Shown in pieces: positions 1-8,804 of a stretch of DNA of 64,000 bases. The notes beneath the pieces are model-generated. The model was not told the origin of the DNA, ran no database searches, and saw only the letters and a list, made by a program, of their open reading frames with translations. How positions within the stretch are numbered: the first letter of the stretch is position 1; the number at the start of each line of letters is the position of its first letter. Origin of the DNA: UBA11579 sp039714215 (GTDB lineage Bacteria; Chloroflexota; Anaerolineae; Anaerolineales; UBA11579); the NCBI GenBank assembly GCA_039714215.1, contig JBDLJU010000001.1:8076-72075 (forward strand), written 5' to 3'. The translations under genes and the position numbers were made by a program.

Positions 1-2
1 TT

Positions 3-290
3 GCCTCGCTGCTGCGGGATTCTGCCTATGAAATTCAGCTGGGCGTTAAGCGCCTGGAAGGACATACTGGGGTTGCAATTGAGCACGCCCAACGTGCTAA
101 AGCCCTCGAGAATCGAGTTGAATCTGTTTACCGCGAAGCGATTGCAGATCTTTTCTCGGGACCTGAAGATGTCCATCACATTGTAGAAATGCTAAAAATG
201 CGAGAAGTCTACCGCCATCTGAGCAATGCTGCTGACCGGGGTGATGAAGCAGCAAATTTGGTCGCCGATATCGTCGTTAAAATGGCTTAA
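3..290 (+). CDS. DUF47/PhoU-like protein, 3' end (partial)
   Basis: The gene enters from the left edge in the frame beginning at base 3 and ends at TAA 288-290, giving 95 residues of a C-terminus. The peptide is almost wholly helical, with the pattern YEIQLGVKRLEGHTGVAIEH, later DVHHIVEMLKMREVYRHLSN, and a final helix around AADRGDEAANLVADIVVKMA. This is the typical end of the DUF47 (TIGR00153, PhoU-related) family. Those proteins are usually encoded beside a PiT phosphate permease and are thought to regulate phosphate transport; the permease would lie outside the window. The other frame at 1-186 is a shadow. Family assignment is by pattern only and rests on less than half of the protein. Confidence 0.75.
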   Translation, partial: ASLLRDSAYEIQLGVKRLEGHTGVAIEHAQRAKALENRVESVYREAIADLFSGPEDVHHIVEMLKMREVYRHLSNAADRGDEAANLVADIVVKMA

Positions 291-352
291 CTCGCACGTG
301 TCAGCGTAATTAAATATTTTTGTTGGCACCGCTCTCTTCTTTGATTTCTAAG

Positions 353-1453
353 TTAGAGATTAAATCGATAATAAATCACATCCCCATCCTGAACGACGTA
401 TTCTCGCCCCTCTGAACGCAGCTGGCCAATGCTCTTTAATGCAGTCCAACTACCGTGTTCTTCAAAATTTTCAAAGGTTGCTACATCAGCTTTGATAAAT
501 CCACGTTCAAAATCGGTATGGATTTGTCCAGCCGCCTGAGGCGCAGACCACCCATCGGGAATTGTCCAGGCACGCACCTCGTCCTCATTAAAACTAAAAT
601 AACTGATCAGTCCAAGCATTTGATAACTTTTCCGGAGAATCTTATCCAATCCGCGTTGTTTAATTCCAGAAATTTCTAAATATTCATTCCGCTCCTCTGG
701 GGAAAAATCTATGATGTCCTCTTCAAGCCTGGCACAAATCGTCAGGTACTCCACCTGCTTGTCAGAAGCATATTCTCTCAGCTCCGCTTCAAAGGAGGAT
801 TCGGAAACCAAGCCTTCTTCATCAACATTGCCAATAAATATCACCGGCTTGGCTGTCAGGAAGCGAAGCTCCTGGTTCAATTCCTGGAAAGCCGGATCGG
901 TCCGGCCTTCAAATCCCCACAGCGGATTGCCCGCCGCAAGCACCTCCAGAAGTCGCCTGGCCATCTCCATTACAGGGATCAAATTTTTATCGCCCTTGAC
1001 CTGGCGGCTGAGCTTTTCAATTCGTGCCTCAAGCTGCTGGTAATCCGCCAATGCCAATTCAGTATTAATAATCTCAATATCTTCAATAGGGGAGGGCAGA
1101 GCATTTATATGGACAACATTGGGGTCGTCAAAGCAGCGGACGACATGCAGTACTGCATCCACATCACGGATGTGACCTAGAAATTGATTTCCTAAACCTT
1201 CACCCTGGCTGGCGCCTTTCACCAAGCCAGCGACGTCGACAAATTGAATCGTGGCATGGATTTTCCGCCCAACGTTTACTAAGGAAGCCAGCTTTTCAAG
1301 CCGGCTGTCTGGTACAGGGACAATTGATTTATTCGGTTCGATTGTACAAAAGGGGTAATTTGCAACCTGGGCAGCCTGTTCCTGCACCAAGGCATTAAAA
1401 ATTGTTGATTTCCCAACATTTGGTAAACCGATGATTCCAATGCTTAAGCTCAT
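353..1453 (-). CDS. ychF: Redox-regulated ATPase YchF (Obg/OLA1 family)
   Basis: Translation-associated P-loop ATPase of the Obg-HflX superfamily, acting on ribosomes in the cytoplasm. The 366-residue length is normal for the family. The G1 loop GLPNVGKST is at residues 9-17, followed by the switch sequence NYPFCTIEPN, the G3 motif DVAGLVKGASQGEGLGNQFL and, in place of the GTPase NKxD, the NVDEE motif that marks YchF proteins as ATP-preferring. The C-terminal third is the TGS domain and ends in YVVQDGDVIYYRF. A GGAG lies about 10 nt before the ATG. It follows purH by 78 nt on the same strand, so it may be read through from the purine operon. No functional link to purine synthesis is implied. 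Confidence 0.97.
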   Translation of the reverse strand: MSLSIGIIGLPNVGKSTIFNALVQEQAAQVANYPFCTIEPNKSIVPVPDSRLEKLASLVNVGRKIHATIQFVDVAGLVKGASQGEGLGNQFLGHIRDVDAVLHVVRCFDDPNVVHINALPSPIEDIEIINTELALADYQQLEARIEKLSRQVKGDKNLIPVMEMARRLLEVLAAGNPLWGFEGRTDPAFQELNQELRFLTAKPVIFIGNVDEEGLVSESSFEAELREYASDKQVEYLTICARLEEDIIDFSPEERNEYLEISGIKQRGLDKILRKSYQMLGLISYFSFNEDEVRAWTIPDGWSAPQAAGQIHTDFERGFIKADVATFENFEEHGSWTALKSIGQLRSEGREYVVQDGDVIYYRFNL

Positions 1454-1531
1454 CTAAGGTTCTCTCCAGGTTAACAGTTGATTTGCTTCTAACCTATTTT
1501 AATCGAGAACGTGATCGGTATACAAGCCGTT

Positions 1532-3037
1532 CTAATGCCTAAAATGCCTGACCCCGGTAAATACCATCGCGATTCCCAGGTCATCAGCTGCCTGGATTGA
1601 GGCGTCATCTCGAATCGAACCCCCCGGTTGAATAATTGCAGTGATGCCGTACTCTGCAGCGGCATGCACTGCATCTGGGAAGGGGAAGAAGGCATCGGAC
1701 GCCATTACTGCTCCCTTGGAGAGTTCCCCCGCCCGCTGCGCTGCGATATGCACGCAGTCAATCCGGTTCGGCTGCCCCCCGCCAATCCCAACAGTGGCCT
1801 CACCTTGAACAAACACAATCGCATTCGATTTCACATGCTGGCAGGCTTTCCAGGCAAATTCCAATGCTTTCATTTCATCTGGGGTTGGTTCCCGTTTTGT
1901 GGGAACTTCTCTGCAGGTGCCCTCAGGATCGCCGGCATCAAAACTCTGCTGTAATACTCCGCCGGCAACTGAGCGCAATTCTGGTTTTAAATCGACAGCA
2001 GTATTCGTCATCTTTATTAATCGCAGGTTGGATTTTGACTGCAAACTCTCCAGCGCTTCCACAGTGAACTCGGGAGCAATGATGCATTCAACAAATAATT
2101 CACCTAGCTGATCTGCAACATGAAAATCAAAAACCTGGTTGGTGGCAATCACACCCCCAAAAGCTGACACTGGATCAGAAGCCAGCGCCATCGGGTACGC
2201 CTCAGCCAAAGAATCGGCAGAAGCTATCCCACAAGGGGAAAGATGTTTGACAATGCAGACCGTTGGGCGTTTAAAGCTGATTGCCGCCCTCCAGGCTGAA
2301 TCCAGGTCCAGTAAGTTATTGTATGAAACCGGTTTTCCGTGCAGCTGCTCACCACCGAGAGGTCCTGATTCTGGCTGGTAGCCAAAGAACTGCGCAGTTT
2401 GGTGAGGGTTCTCGCCATAGCGTAAAGTCTGGCTCGGATACAAAGATAATCTTTTCGACGAATTCACAGTCAAATAGGTGAAAATTGCATCATCATACTC
2501 TGATGTATGCGCAAAAGCCTTTTTCGCCAGGCTTAAACGCTTCTCTTCATTAGATGACTCGTTAGTTTTGATATCATCAACCACTTCTGAATAATCTTCT
2601 GGTGAGACGACCACAGTCACCCGTTTAAAGTTCTTTGCAGCAGCACGGATCAATGCCACTCCGCCAATATCAATGTTCTCTACCGCCTCTTCGATAGTCA
2701 CATTTGGATTTTCAACGGTCGCTTGAAATGGATATAGATTTACTGCCACCAGGTCGATCAAATCGGCGTCAATCATCTCCAGATCTGCCTTGTCCGCAGT
2801 CGATTCCCTCGCCAAAATTCCTCCATGCACTGCAGGATGGAGGGTTTTAACTCGTCCACCCAATATTTCTGGAGAGCGGGTATAGGTCGCCACTTCAGTT
2901 ACAGCAATGCCTGCCTGACGGACAGCCTCAGCGGTACCACCACTGGCTAGAAAATTCCATCCCAGCTCAGCCAGCGGCTTAACCAATTCTTCAATTAACC
3001 CAGTTTTATCTGATACTGACAACAAGGCGGTGGGCAT
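1532..3037 (-). CDS. purH: Bifunctional AICAR formyltransferase/IMP cyclohydrolase
   Basis: Catalyses the last two steps of de novo IMP synthesis: formylation of AICAR with 10-formyl-THF, then cyclisation to IMP. The 501 residues split into an N-terminal MGS-like cyclohydrolase domain (about 1-195, with SVSDKTGL, ASGGTA, GGRVKTLHPAVHGGIL) and a C-terminal formyltransferase domain (LRYGENPHQ, KPVSYNNLLDLDSAW, KHLSPCG, SDAFFPFPD, IIQPGGSIRD). All hallmark motifs are intact. A strong GAAGGAG precedes the ATG. The start lies 32 nt inside the end of purN, so translation is probably coupled. It is the last pur gene of the operon. Confidence 0.98.
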   Translation of the reverse strand: MPTALLSVSDKTGLIEELVKPLAELGWNFLASGGTAEAVRQAGIAVTEVATYTRSPEILGGRVKTLHPAVHGGILARESTADKADLEMIDADLIDLVAVNLYPFQATVENPNVTIEEAVENIDIGGVALIRAAAKNFKRVTVVVSPEDYSEVVDDIKTNESSNEEKRLSLAKKAFAHTSEYDDAIFTYLTVNSSKRLSLYPSQTLRYGENPHQTAQFFGYQPESGPLGGEQLHGKPVSYNNLLDLDSAWRAAISFKRPTVCIVKHLSPCGIASADSLAEAYPMALASDPVSAFGGVIATNQVFDFHVADQLGELFVECIIAPEFTVEALESLQSKSNLRLIKMTNTAVDLKPELRSVAGGVLQQSFDAGDPEGTCREVPTKREPTPDEMKALEFAWKACQHVKSNAIVFVQGEATVGIGGGQPNRIDCVHIAAQRAGELSKGAVMASDAFFPFPDAVHAAAEYGITAIIQPGGSIRDDASIQAADDLGIAMVFTGVRHFRH

Positions 3038-3638
3038 TTTTTATCTCCTTCTCATTGATCACTGACTGAATCGCGGATACCAACAAACGGTGCTCAACCT
3101 GATGAATCCGTTTTTCTAAATCATCTTGAGAATCGCTCGAAAAGATAGGGACTAATTCGGTGGCAATCACCGGGCCATCATCAACACCTTCATCAGGTAC
3201 ATAGTGGATCATTACACCAGTGTGGGAAATTTTTCCAGCCTGGAAAGCTGAGTAAGCCTCAGCAATCCCATGTGCCCCCGGGAAAGTACCGGGAAGGGCA
3301 GGGTGCAAATTGATTACCTGCCCCGGGAAGTGTTCTAAGAAAGCCATTGATAAGATTCGCATCCATCCAGCCAGGATCACCAAATCTGGTGAATGTTGTT
3401 TAACAATTTCTGCTAATTCAGCATCGTAATCTGCACGGGGTTGACTTTTTTTTGATAAATGGACCGCTGCAGGGACACCAGCATTGCGCGCCCTTTCCAA
3501 TCCGAAAGCAGACGGATTATTGCTGACAACCGCAGCTACATTGGCAGCCAAGCGGCCCTCGGCAGACGCCTTGAGGATCGCCCCCAAATTAGAGCCGCTC
3601 CCAGAAATCAGTACAACCAGCCGGGTGAGGTTAGACAA
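3006..3638 (-). CDS. purN: Phosphoribosylglycinamide formyltransferase
   Basis: Transfers a formyl group from 10-formyl-THF to GAR. At 210 residues it is of normal length. The N-terminal SGSGSNLGAIL loop binds the phosphoribosyl group. The catalytic Asn and His are at positions 110 and 112 (INLHPALPG), and the third catalytic residue, Asp, is in VDDGPVI. The 5' end overlaps the end of the PurD-PurM gene by 8 nt and the 3' end overlaps purH by 32 nt. The resulting order GARS-AIRS-GART is the domain order of the animal trifunctional enzyme, although here the transformylase is still a separate polypeptide. Confidence 0.97.
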   Translation of the reverse strand: MSNLTRLVVLISGSGSNLGAILKASAEGRLAANVAAVVSNNPSAFGLERARNAGVPAAVHLSKKSQPRADYDAELAEIVKQHSPDLVILAGWMRILSMAFLEHFPGQVINLHPALPGTFPGAHGIAEAYSAFQAGKISHTGVMIHYVPDEGVDDGPVIATELVPIFSSDSQDDLEKRIHQVEHRLLVSAIQSVINEKEIKNAHRLVVSIR

Positions 3639-5913
3639 GTTTAACTCCAGGGATCCCAGTGACCTGGCCTATGATCCAGGTTTCCTCGGTGATAGAGGAT
3701 TGCAGAGCCTCCACCTGGTCCTTGTCAACAATTACCACCATCCCAATACCCATATTGAACACACGGTACATTTCAGGTTTATCAATATTTCCCACTGACT
3801 GAATTAGCTTAAATATCTCTGGCACTTCCCACGAACGCATATCCAAATTAATGCCATATCCAGCCGGCAGCACTCTAGGGATGTTATCAATATGCCCGCC
3901 ACCAGTGATATGCGCCAACGCCTTCACGGGATTATGAGGTTTAGTGAGCAGTGGTTGCAGTAACCCCAGATACGATCGATGCGGGGTAAGCAATGCCTCA
4001 AGAATAGTTAGCCCTGAATTTTTCAACCGGTTGTTGACCGGATATCCCTCAAAGATAGAACGGATCAAGCTGAAACCGTTGGTATGCGGTCCGTCAGAAG
4101 CAATCCCAACCAGCAAGTCACCAGCTTCAATCCCTGACCGGGGAAGGATTTTACCTTTTTCGACAACACCAACGATCGTACCAGCGAGATCAAATTGATC
4201 CTGACGGTATACCCCAGGCATTTCGGCAGTTTCTCCACCCAGGAGTGCAATCCCAGCTGACCGGCAGGCTGCTGAAATCCCAGTTACAATTTCTGCCAGA
4301 TGTTCTGAGACCAATTTGCTTGAGGCGTAATAATCCAGAAAGAAGAGGGGGAAGGCCCCCTGGACAAGAATATCATTGATACAGTGATTGACGATGTCAT
4401 GTCCAATGGATTGGTAGCTCCCAGCTTTGCTGGCAAGAATTACCTTCGTCCCAACACCATCGGTGGAAGCGACCAATACCGGGTTCGACAATGTGCTCAA
4501 ACTAGAGATATCAAACAACCCACCGAATGAGCCTACTTCTGATAAAACCCTGGAATTATAAGTGCTTGAAACGGACTTTTTGATCAGATCCGCTGCGCGA
4601 TTACCTTCATCAATCGAAACCCCAGAAGAAGCATAATTCGATGGTGTTTTGGCAATATCCGTGCGGTACTGCATGCCTGGGAATTTTATCTTTTCAAGCT
4701 GCCCGTTGGCATTCCTGGCAGCATCATTCAGTTCAGATCCCAGAGCGGTAATACCTAAAACACGGCCGCCGTTGGTCACTACCTGCTTGTTTCCAAAGGC
4801 GGTACCTGCATGAAACGCCCATCCATCGGAAACCAACTCCAACCCGGTTATCGGATCCCCTTTGCGATATTCTTCGGGATATCCTTCAGAAGCCAGCACA
4901 ACACACACAGCATATTTTTCATTCCAGCCAACCGAGTCCTTGATCTGGTCAAGCTCACCAGCTTCGCATGCGAGTAGAATCTCCACCAGGTCGCCATTTA
5001 ATAAGGGCAAGATTACCTGGGTTTCCGGGTCGCCAAAGCGGCAGTTGTATTCAAGCAGCCTGGGACCTTCTTCAGTCATGATGACCCCCGCATAAAGCAC
5101 ACCTGAGTAGGGAGTGCCTTCCGAAGCCATTCCACGCAATGCAGGAGCTATGAAAGCCTCAGTCAGGTCGGCAGCCATTTCCGGTGGGCAATAAGGACTT
5201 GGGGCGAAAACACCCATCCCACCGGTATTCGGACCCTGGTCATTGTCCAGCAGCCTCTTGTGATCCTGCGCTGGCGGCATGCTTAGCAATTTTTTACCGT
5301 CAGTAAAAGCTAATAAGGAAACTTCTCGGCCAAACAAACGTTCTTCAATAACCACTTGGGTTCCTGCATCCCCGAATTTGTTTTTATTGAAGATCAAATC
5401 CAATACGGCGACAGCCTGATCGTGATCCTCCGGTAAAAATACGCCTTTCCCCGCGGCTAAACCTGATACCTTGATCACATACTGATAGCTGACAGTTTGA
5501 ATATACTCTAGAGCCGAGGAATGATCATCAACGACTACAAATTGCGCAGTTGGTATTTCATGGCGCTGCATAAATACTTTCGAAAACACTTTAGATGATT
5601 CAAGTTGAGCGGCTGCCTGGGATGGACCAAACACCAAATAGCCATTTTTCCTCAACTCGTCAGAGACTCCTGCAGCTAATGGAGATTCTGGACCAATCAC
5701 AACAAAGTCAATCTCATGCTTTTTTGCAGCGATAAGGATTTCTTCGGCATCATCCACATCACCGGGGATATTCATTCCAAAATCCGCAGTGCCCGGATTC
5801 CCTTGCATGCAGAACAGCTTCTTCAACCTTGGAGATTGGGAGAGCTTCCAAGCAAGCGCATGTTCTCTCCCGCCAGCCCCTAACAAGAGGATATTCACCT
5901 TAGCATTGTCCAT
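3631..5913 (-). CDS. purDM: PurD-PurM fusion: GAR synthetase / AIR synthetase
   Basis: One 760-residue reading frame joins two normally separate enzymes. Residues 1 to about 426 are phosphoribosylamine-glycine ligase (LLLGAGGREHALAWKL, the ATP-grasp segment SGLAAGKGVFLP, NTGGMGVFAPSPY, EYNCRFGDPETQ, ending GMQYRTDI). Residues from about 427 are AIR synthetase (YASSGVSIDEGN, STDGVGTKV, LLGGETAEMPGVY, SDGPHTNGFSL, AHITGGGHIDNIPR, FNMGIGMVV). The linker is only a few residues and the frame shows no stop or shift. The PurM part is 334 residues, close to the free enzyme. PurM normally acts two steps after PurD. The start overlaps purF by 14 nt. GARS-AIRS fusions are known from eukaryotes; bacterial cases are uncommon. 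Confidence 0.96.
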   Translation of the reverse strand: MDNAKVNILLLGAGGREHALAWKLSQSPRLKKLFCMQGNPGTADFGMNIPGDVDDAEEILIAAKKHEIDFVVIGPESPLAAGVSDELRKNGYLVFGPSQAAAQLESSKVFSKVFMQRHEIPTAQFVVVDDHSSALEYIQTVSYQYVIKVSGLAAGKGVFLPEDHDQAVAVLDLIFNKNKFGDAGTQVVIEERLFGREVSLLAFTDGKKLLSMPPAQDHKRLLDNDQGPNTGGMGVFAPSPYCPPEMAADLTEAFIAPALRGMASEGTPYSGVLYAGVIMTEEGPRLLEYNCRFGDPETQVILPLLNGDLVEILLACEAGELDQIKDSVGWNEKYAVCVVLASEGYPEEYRKGDPITGLELVSDGWAFHAGTAFGNKQVVTNGGRVLGITALGSELNDAARNANGQLEKIKFPGMQYRTDIAKTPSNYASSGVSIDEGNRAADLIKKSVSSTYNSRVLSEVGSFGGLFDISSLSTLSNPVLVASTDGVGTKVILASKAGSYQSIGHDIVNHCINDILVQGAFPLFFLDYYASSKLVSEHLAEIVTGISAACRSAGIALLGGETAEMPGVYRQDQFDLAGTIVGVVEKGKILPRSGIEAGDLLVGIASDGPHTNGFSLIRSIFEGYPVNNRLKNSGLTILEALLTPHRSYLGLLQPLLTKPHNPVKALAHITGGGHIDNIPRVLPAGYGINLDMRSWEVPEIFKLIQSVGNIDKPEMYRVFNMGIGMVVIVDKDQVEALQSSITEETWIIGQVTGIPGVKLV

Positions 5914-7333
5914 CAGTATTTTTGCTACTTTCGAACTGGTATTTGGTATTCGATTGGTTCACTTCAAATGGATACGTACCGGTGAAACAAGCATTGCAGT
6001 ATCCCTCAATGCTGTTGATCGCGGTCATCATTCCTTCAAGCGAGATGTAATTCAAGCTGTCAGCGCCTAGTAGTTCCTTGATCTCTTCAATACCAAAATT
6101 CGATGCGATCAATTCCTCTGGAGTAGACATATCGACCCCCATGAAACAGGGGGCAATGATCGGGGGGCAGGTAATGCAAAAGTGGACTTCCTTTGCGCCT
6201 GCCTCTCTGATTAGTTTGACAAGACGCTTTGCCGTGGTTCCCCTCACAATTGAATCATCAATTAAGATTACTCTCTGACCACTCAACACCTGGTCAATCG
6301 GGCTGTATTTCATATCCACACCTTTTTTACGGGAACTCTCGGATGGCTGAATAAAAGTGCGTCCGATGTATCGGTTTTTGAGCAGCCCAATATCATAGGG
6401 AATTTGACTTTCCACAGCATACCCCAAAGCAGCAGGAATAGATGAATCAGGGACGGGGACAACGACATCAGCTTCAATTGGAAATTCTTTGGCAACCTGT
6501 TCACCCAACCGTCGGCGGACCTGGTGGACAACCTTCCCGTCCCAGATACTGTCGGGCCGCGAAAAATAAATATGTTCAAATGTGCATTTCGCCTGTGGCT
6601 GCTTAACTGGCAGCGCTTGATTTACAATTAATGCCGAATTGTGTAAATCGATCACCTCACCAGGGTTGACTTCGCGGATCGAATGACAGCCAATCACCTG
6701 CAATGCGCCGGTTTCGGAAGCCACCGCATAACCACCCTGAGAGAGCGAGCCGATCGTCAGCGGACGCAAACCCCATGGATCCCGTGCTGCAAAGATGCCG
6801 TCTAGAGTGAGGATCACAATCGAGTAAGCGCCAATCCACTTTGGCATGCAGTTTGAGATTTTTTTGATAAATCCAGCACCTTTTGCGCGGGCCAACATTG
6901 CCAGCATCACTTCAGTATCCGTAGAGGAAACCAGCCCCATTCCCTGGTCTAGCAGCTCTTTGCGCAGTTCAGCAGCATTGACCAGGTTACCGTTGTGCGC
7001 CAAAGCCACAGGTCCATGCTTGGTATTGAACTGCATCGGTTGTACGTTTTCGAGCGAGGAGGAGCCGGTTGTGCTGTAACGAGTATGACCAATCGCCAGT
7101 TTTCCTTCCAGCTGAGAAATCACATCCTCGGAAAACACCTGATTTACTAAACCCTGTCCCTTGTGCAGCGCCATCCGTTCGCCATCAGATACAGCAATCC
7201 CTGCCGCTTCTTGACCGCGATGCTGCAAAGCAAACAGCCCAAAGAAAGTTTGCCGGGCAGCTTCATTTGGCATTCTAGATGAGATGCCAAAAACGCCGCA
7301 CTCGTGTTGGGGTTTATCGGAATAATTATCCAT
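5900..7333 (-). CDS. purF: Amidophosphoribosyltransferase (glutamine PRPP amidotransferase)
   Basis: Committing step of purine synthesis: PRPP plus glutamine gives phosphoribosylamine. The 477-residue protein begins with an 11-residue propeptide followed by the nucleophile Cys12 in ECGVFGISS. It has the Ntn-glutaminase motifs GHTRYSTTG and AHNGNLVN, then the PRPP loop VILIDDSIVRGTT. Near the C-terminus the cysteines of CITCPPIIAPC and of GYCNACFTGTYP match the 4Fe-4S ligands of the Bacillus subtilis-type enzyme, so this is the propeptide-bearing, iron-sulfur class. It overlaps purE by 8 nt upstream and the purDM gene by 14 nt downstream. Confidence 0.97.
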   Translation of the reverse strand: MDNYSDKPQHECGVFGISSRMPNEAARQTFFGLFALQHRGQEAAGIAVSDGERMALHKGQGLVNQVFSEDVISQLEGKLAIGHTRYSTTGSSSLENVQPMQFNTKHGPVALAHNGNLVNAAELRKELLDQGMGLVSSTDTEVMLAMLARAKGAGFIKKISNCMPKWIGAYSIVILTLDGIFAARDPWGLRPLTIGSLSQGGYAVASETGALQVIGCHSIREVNPGEVIDLHNSALIVNQALPVKQPQAKCTFEHIYFSRPDSIWDGKVVHQVRRRLGEQVAKEFPIEADVVVPVPDSSIPAALGYAVESQIPYDIGLLKNRYIGRTFIQPSESSRKKGVDMKYSPIDQVLSGQRVILIDDSIVRGTTAKRLVKLIREAGAKEVHFCITCPPIIAPCFMGVDMSTPEELIASNFGIEEIKELLGADSLNYISLEGMMTAINSIEGYCNACFTGTYPFEVNQSNTKYQFESSKNTDGQC

Positions 7334-7820
7334 TAAGTTTATTTACTAAAAGATCGGCGGAATCTAATTTCGCAGCATTGGTTTGCTGAAGTTCTTGCAC
7401 CCGTCCTTTAATTACAGTGTCGCCGAGACCTAAGATCTTTGCGGCCGCCAGGGCTGCGTTTGCTGGATCGAGTACCAGCATCGGGCAAACCCCAGAAGGC
7501 ATCCGCAGGGATGAAAAGATGTCGGCTCCGCCAAATGCATCACTGGGGGGCGGGCATGCAATTACCGGCCAGCTAACATTGGCATCCACCATTCCGCTGA
7601 GAGCATTGCTCCGTCCTGCTACGGTGATGAGCACCAGCCATTCCAAACTATTTTGATATTCCTGGATGATTTTTAGTAATTTCCCCGGGGTTTTATGGGC
7701 TGAGGCTACCCGAACTTCAGTACGAATTTCAAATTGGTTAAGCTGTGCGATAATAAGATCCACATGGGATTGATCTGAGGGAGAACCCATCAAGATCACC
7801 ACCTTTGAATTGCTATCCAT
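7326..7820 (-). CDS. purE: Class II AIR carboxylase (PurE)
   Basis: The 164-residue protein carries PurE motifs in the class II form seen in the AIR carboxylase domain of animal PAICS. These are VILMGSPSDQSH, ASAHKTP (Lys where class I has Arg), AGRSNALSG (class I has AGGAAHLPG), VIACPPPSD and SSLRMPSG. Class II enzymes carboxylate AIR directly with CO2, whereas class I needs N5-CAIR from PurK. No purK occurs in this otherwise dense operon, which agrees with the class II reading. The class call is by motif comparison from memory. The gene lies 10 nt after purC and overlaps the purF start by 8 nt. Confidence 0.93.
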   Translation of the reverse strand: MDSNSKVVILMGSPSDQSHVDLIIAQLNQFEIRTEVRVASAHKTPGKLLKIIQEYQNSLEWLVLITVAGRSNALSGMVDANVSWPVIACPPPSDAFGGADIFSSLRMPSGVCPMLVLDPANAALAAAKILGLGDTVIKGRVQELQQTNAAKLDSADLLVNKLNG

Positions 7821-7830
7821 AATAATTCCT

Positions 7831-8787
7831 TTAATCTAAATAGTTACTCTTCTTTAAATTGGCAGTCAACCTTGGCGAAACTGGGGTTTCTCCTGGAAAG
7901 AAACCTTGTCCAGTCAATTTTTCATATAGGTCAATGTAACGATCCGAAACCTGATTCCAAAGACCCTTTGGCATCTCTGGGGGTTCTCCTTCACCGCGAT
8001 AATCGAGTTTAGCATATTCGAGCCGTAAAAATTCCTTATCATAATTTTCAGGTTCATCAGCGGCTCCGAATCTCTCCTGGTAGCTGTTTGCCAGCCAGAA
8101 ACGGGAGGAATCCGGTGTGTGGATTTCATCGATCAGCACGATGCTGCCATCAGGCAGCTTACCAAATTCATACTTGGTATCCACCAGGATCAATCCGGCC
8201 TGTAGAGCAACCTGCTGCCCATACTTAAACAATGCAAGCGCGGCCTTTTGTACCTGATCCCAGAGATGAGCATCAAGGTGTCCCTCTGTGACGACTTGAT
8301 CAACAGTTAAGCGTTCATCATGCCCGCTGGGGCCGCCTTTTGTAGTAGGTGTAATCAAAGGGGAGGGGAGTTCCTGATTTTTTTTCAACCCTTCAGGAAG
8401 CTGATGTCCGTAAATATTCCTTTCGCCTAAATTATATCGATACCACAAAGCGGTTTTGGTCACCCCAGTGATATAGCCTCGAATGATTACTTCAATGGTC
8501 AGCGGATCGGCTTGTTTTACCACCATGGCGTTCTCATCTGGCAGATCAAGCATATGATTTGGGATGATCGACCTGGTTTGTTCCATCCACCAGGCAGTCA
8601 GCTGATTGAGAACCTGTCCTTTGTAAGGTACCGTTCCCAAAACTCGATCGAAAGCCGAAATCCGATCGGTTGTGACCAACAGTAAGCGGTCCTTGGTTAT
8701 TCGGTAAATATCCCGGACTTTGCCAGAACTGATTGCCTCTAGTGATAGTGATGAACTGCTGAAATTGCTGCGGTTTGTTTCTGCCAT
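7831..8787 (-). CDS. purC: SAICAR synthase (PurC)
   Basis: Condenses CAIR with aspartate using ATP. The protein is 318 residues, longer than the roughly 240-residue Escherichia coli type and closer to the yeast Ade1-like long form. Visible motifs: SSGKVRDIY near residue 20 (ATP-binding loop), TTDRISAFDRVL, LNQLTAWWMEQT, EVIIRGYITG, ITPTTKGGPSGHDE, LILVDTKYEFG and LIDEIHTPDSSRFW. It follows purQ by 17 nt and precedes purE by 10 nt, so the two halves of animal PAICS are adjacent here as separate genes. Confidence 0.97.
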   Translation of the reverse strand: MAETNRSNFSSSSLSLEAISSGKVRDIYRITKDRLLLVTTDRISAFDRVLGTVPYKGQVLNQLTAWWMEQTRSIIPNHMLDLPDENAMVVKQADPLTIEVIIRGYITGVTKTALWYRYNLGERNIYGHQLPEGLKKNQELPSPLITPTTKGGPSGHDERLTVDQVVTEGHLDAHLWDQVQKAALALFKYGQQVALQAGLILVDTKYEFGKLPDGSIVLIDEIHTPDSSRFWLANSYQERFGAADEPENYDKEFLRLEYAKLDYRGEGEPPEMPKGLWNQVSDRYIDLYEKLTGQGFFPGETPVSPRLTANLKKSNYLD

Positions 8788-8804
8788 TTGTTCCTCTGTA
8801 ATCC

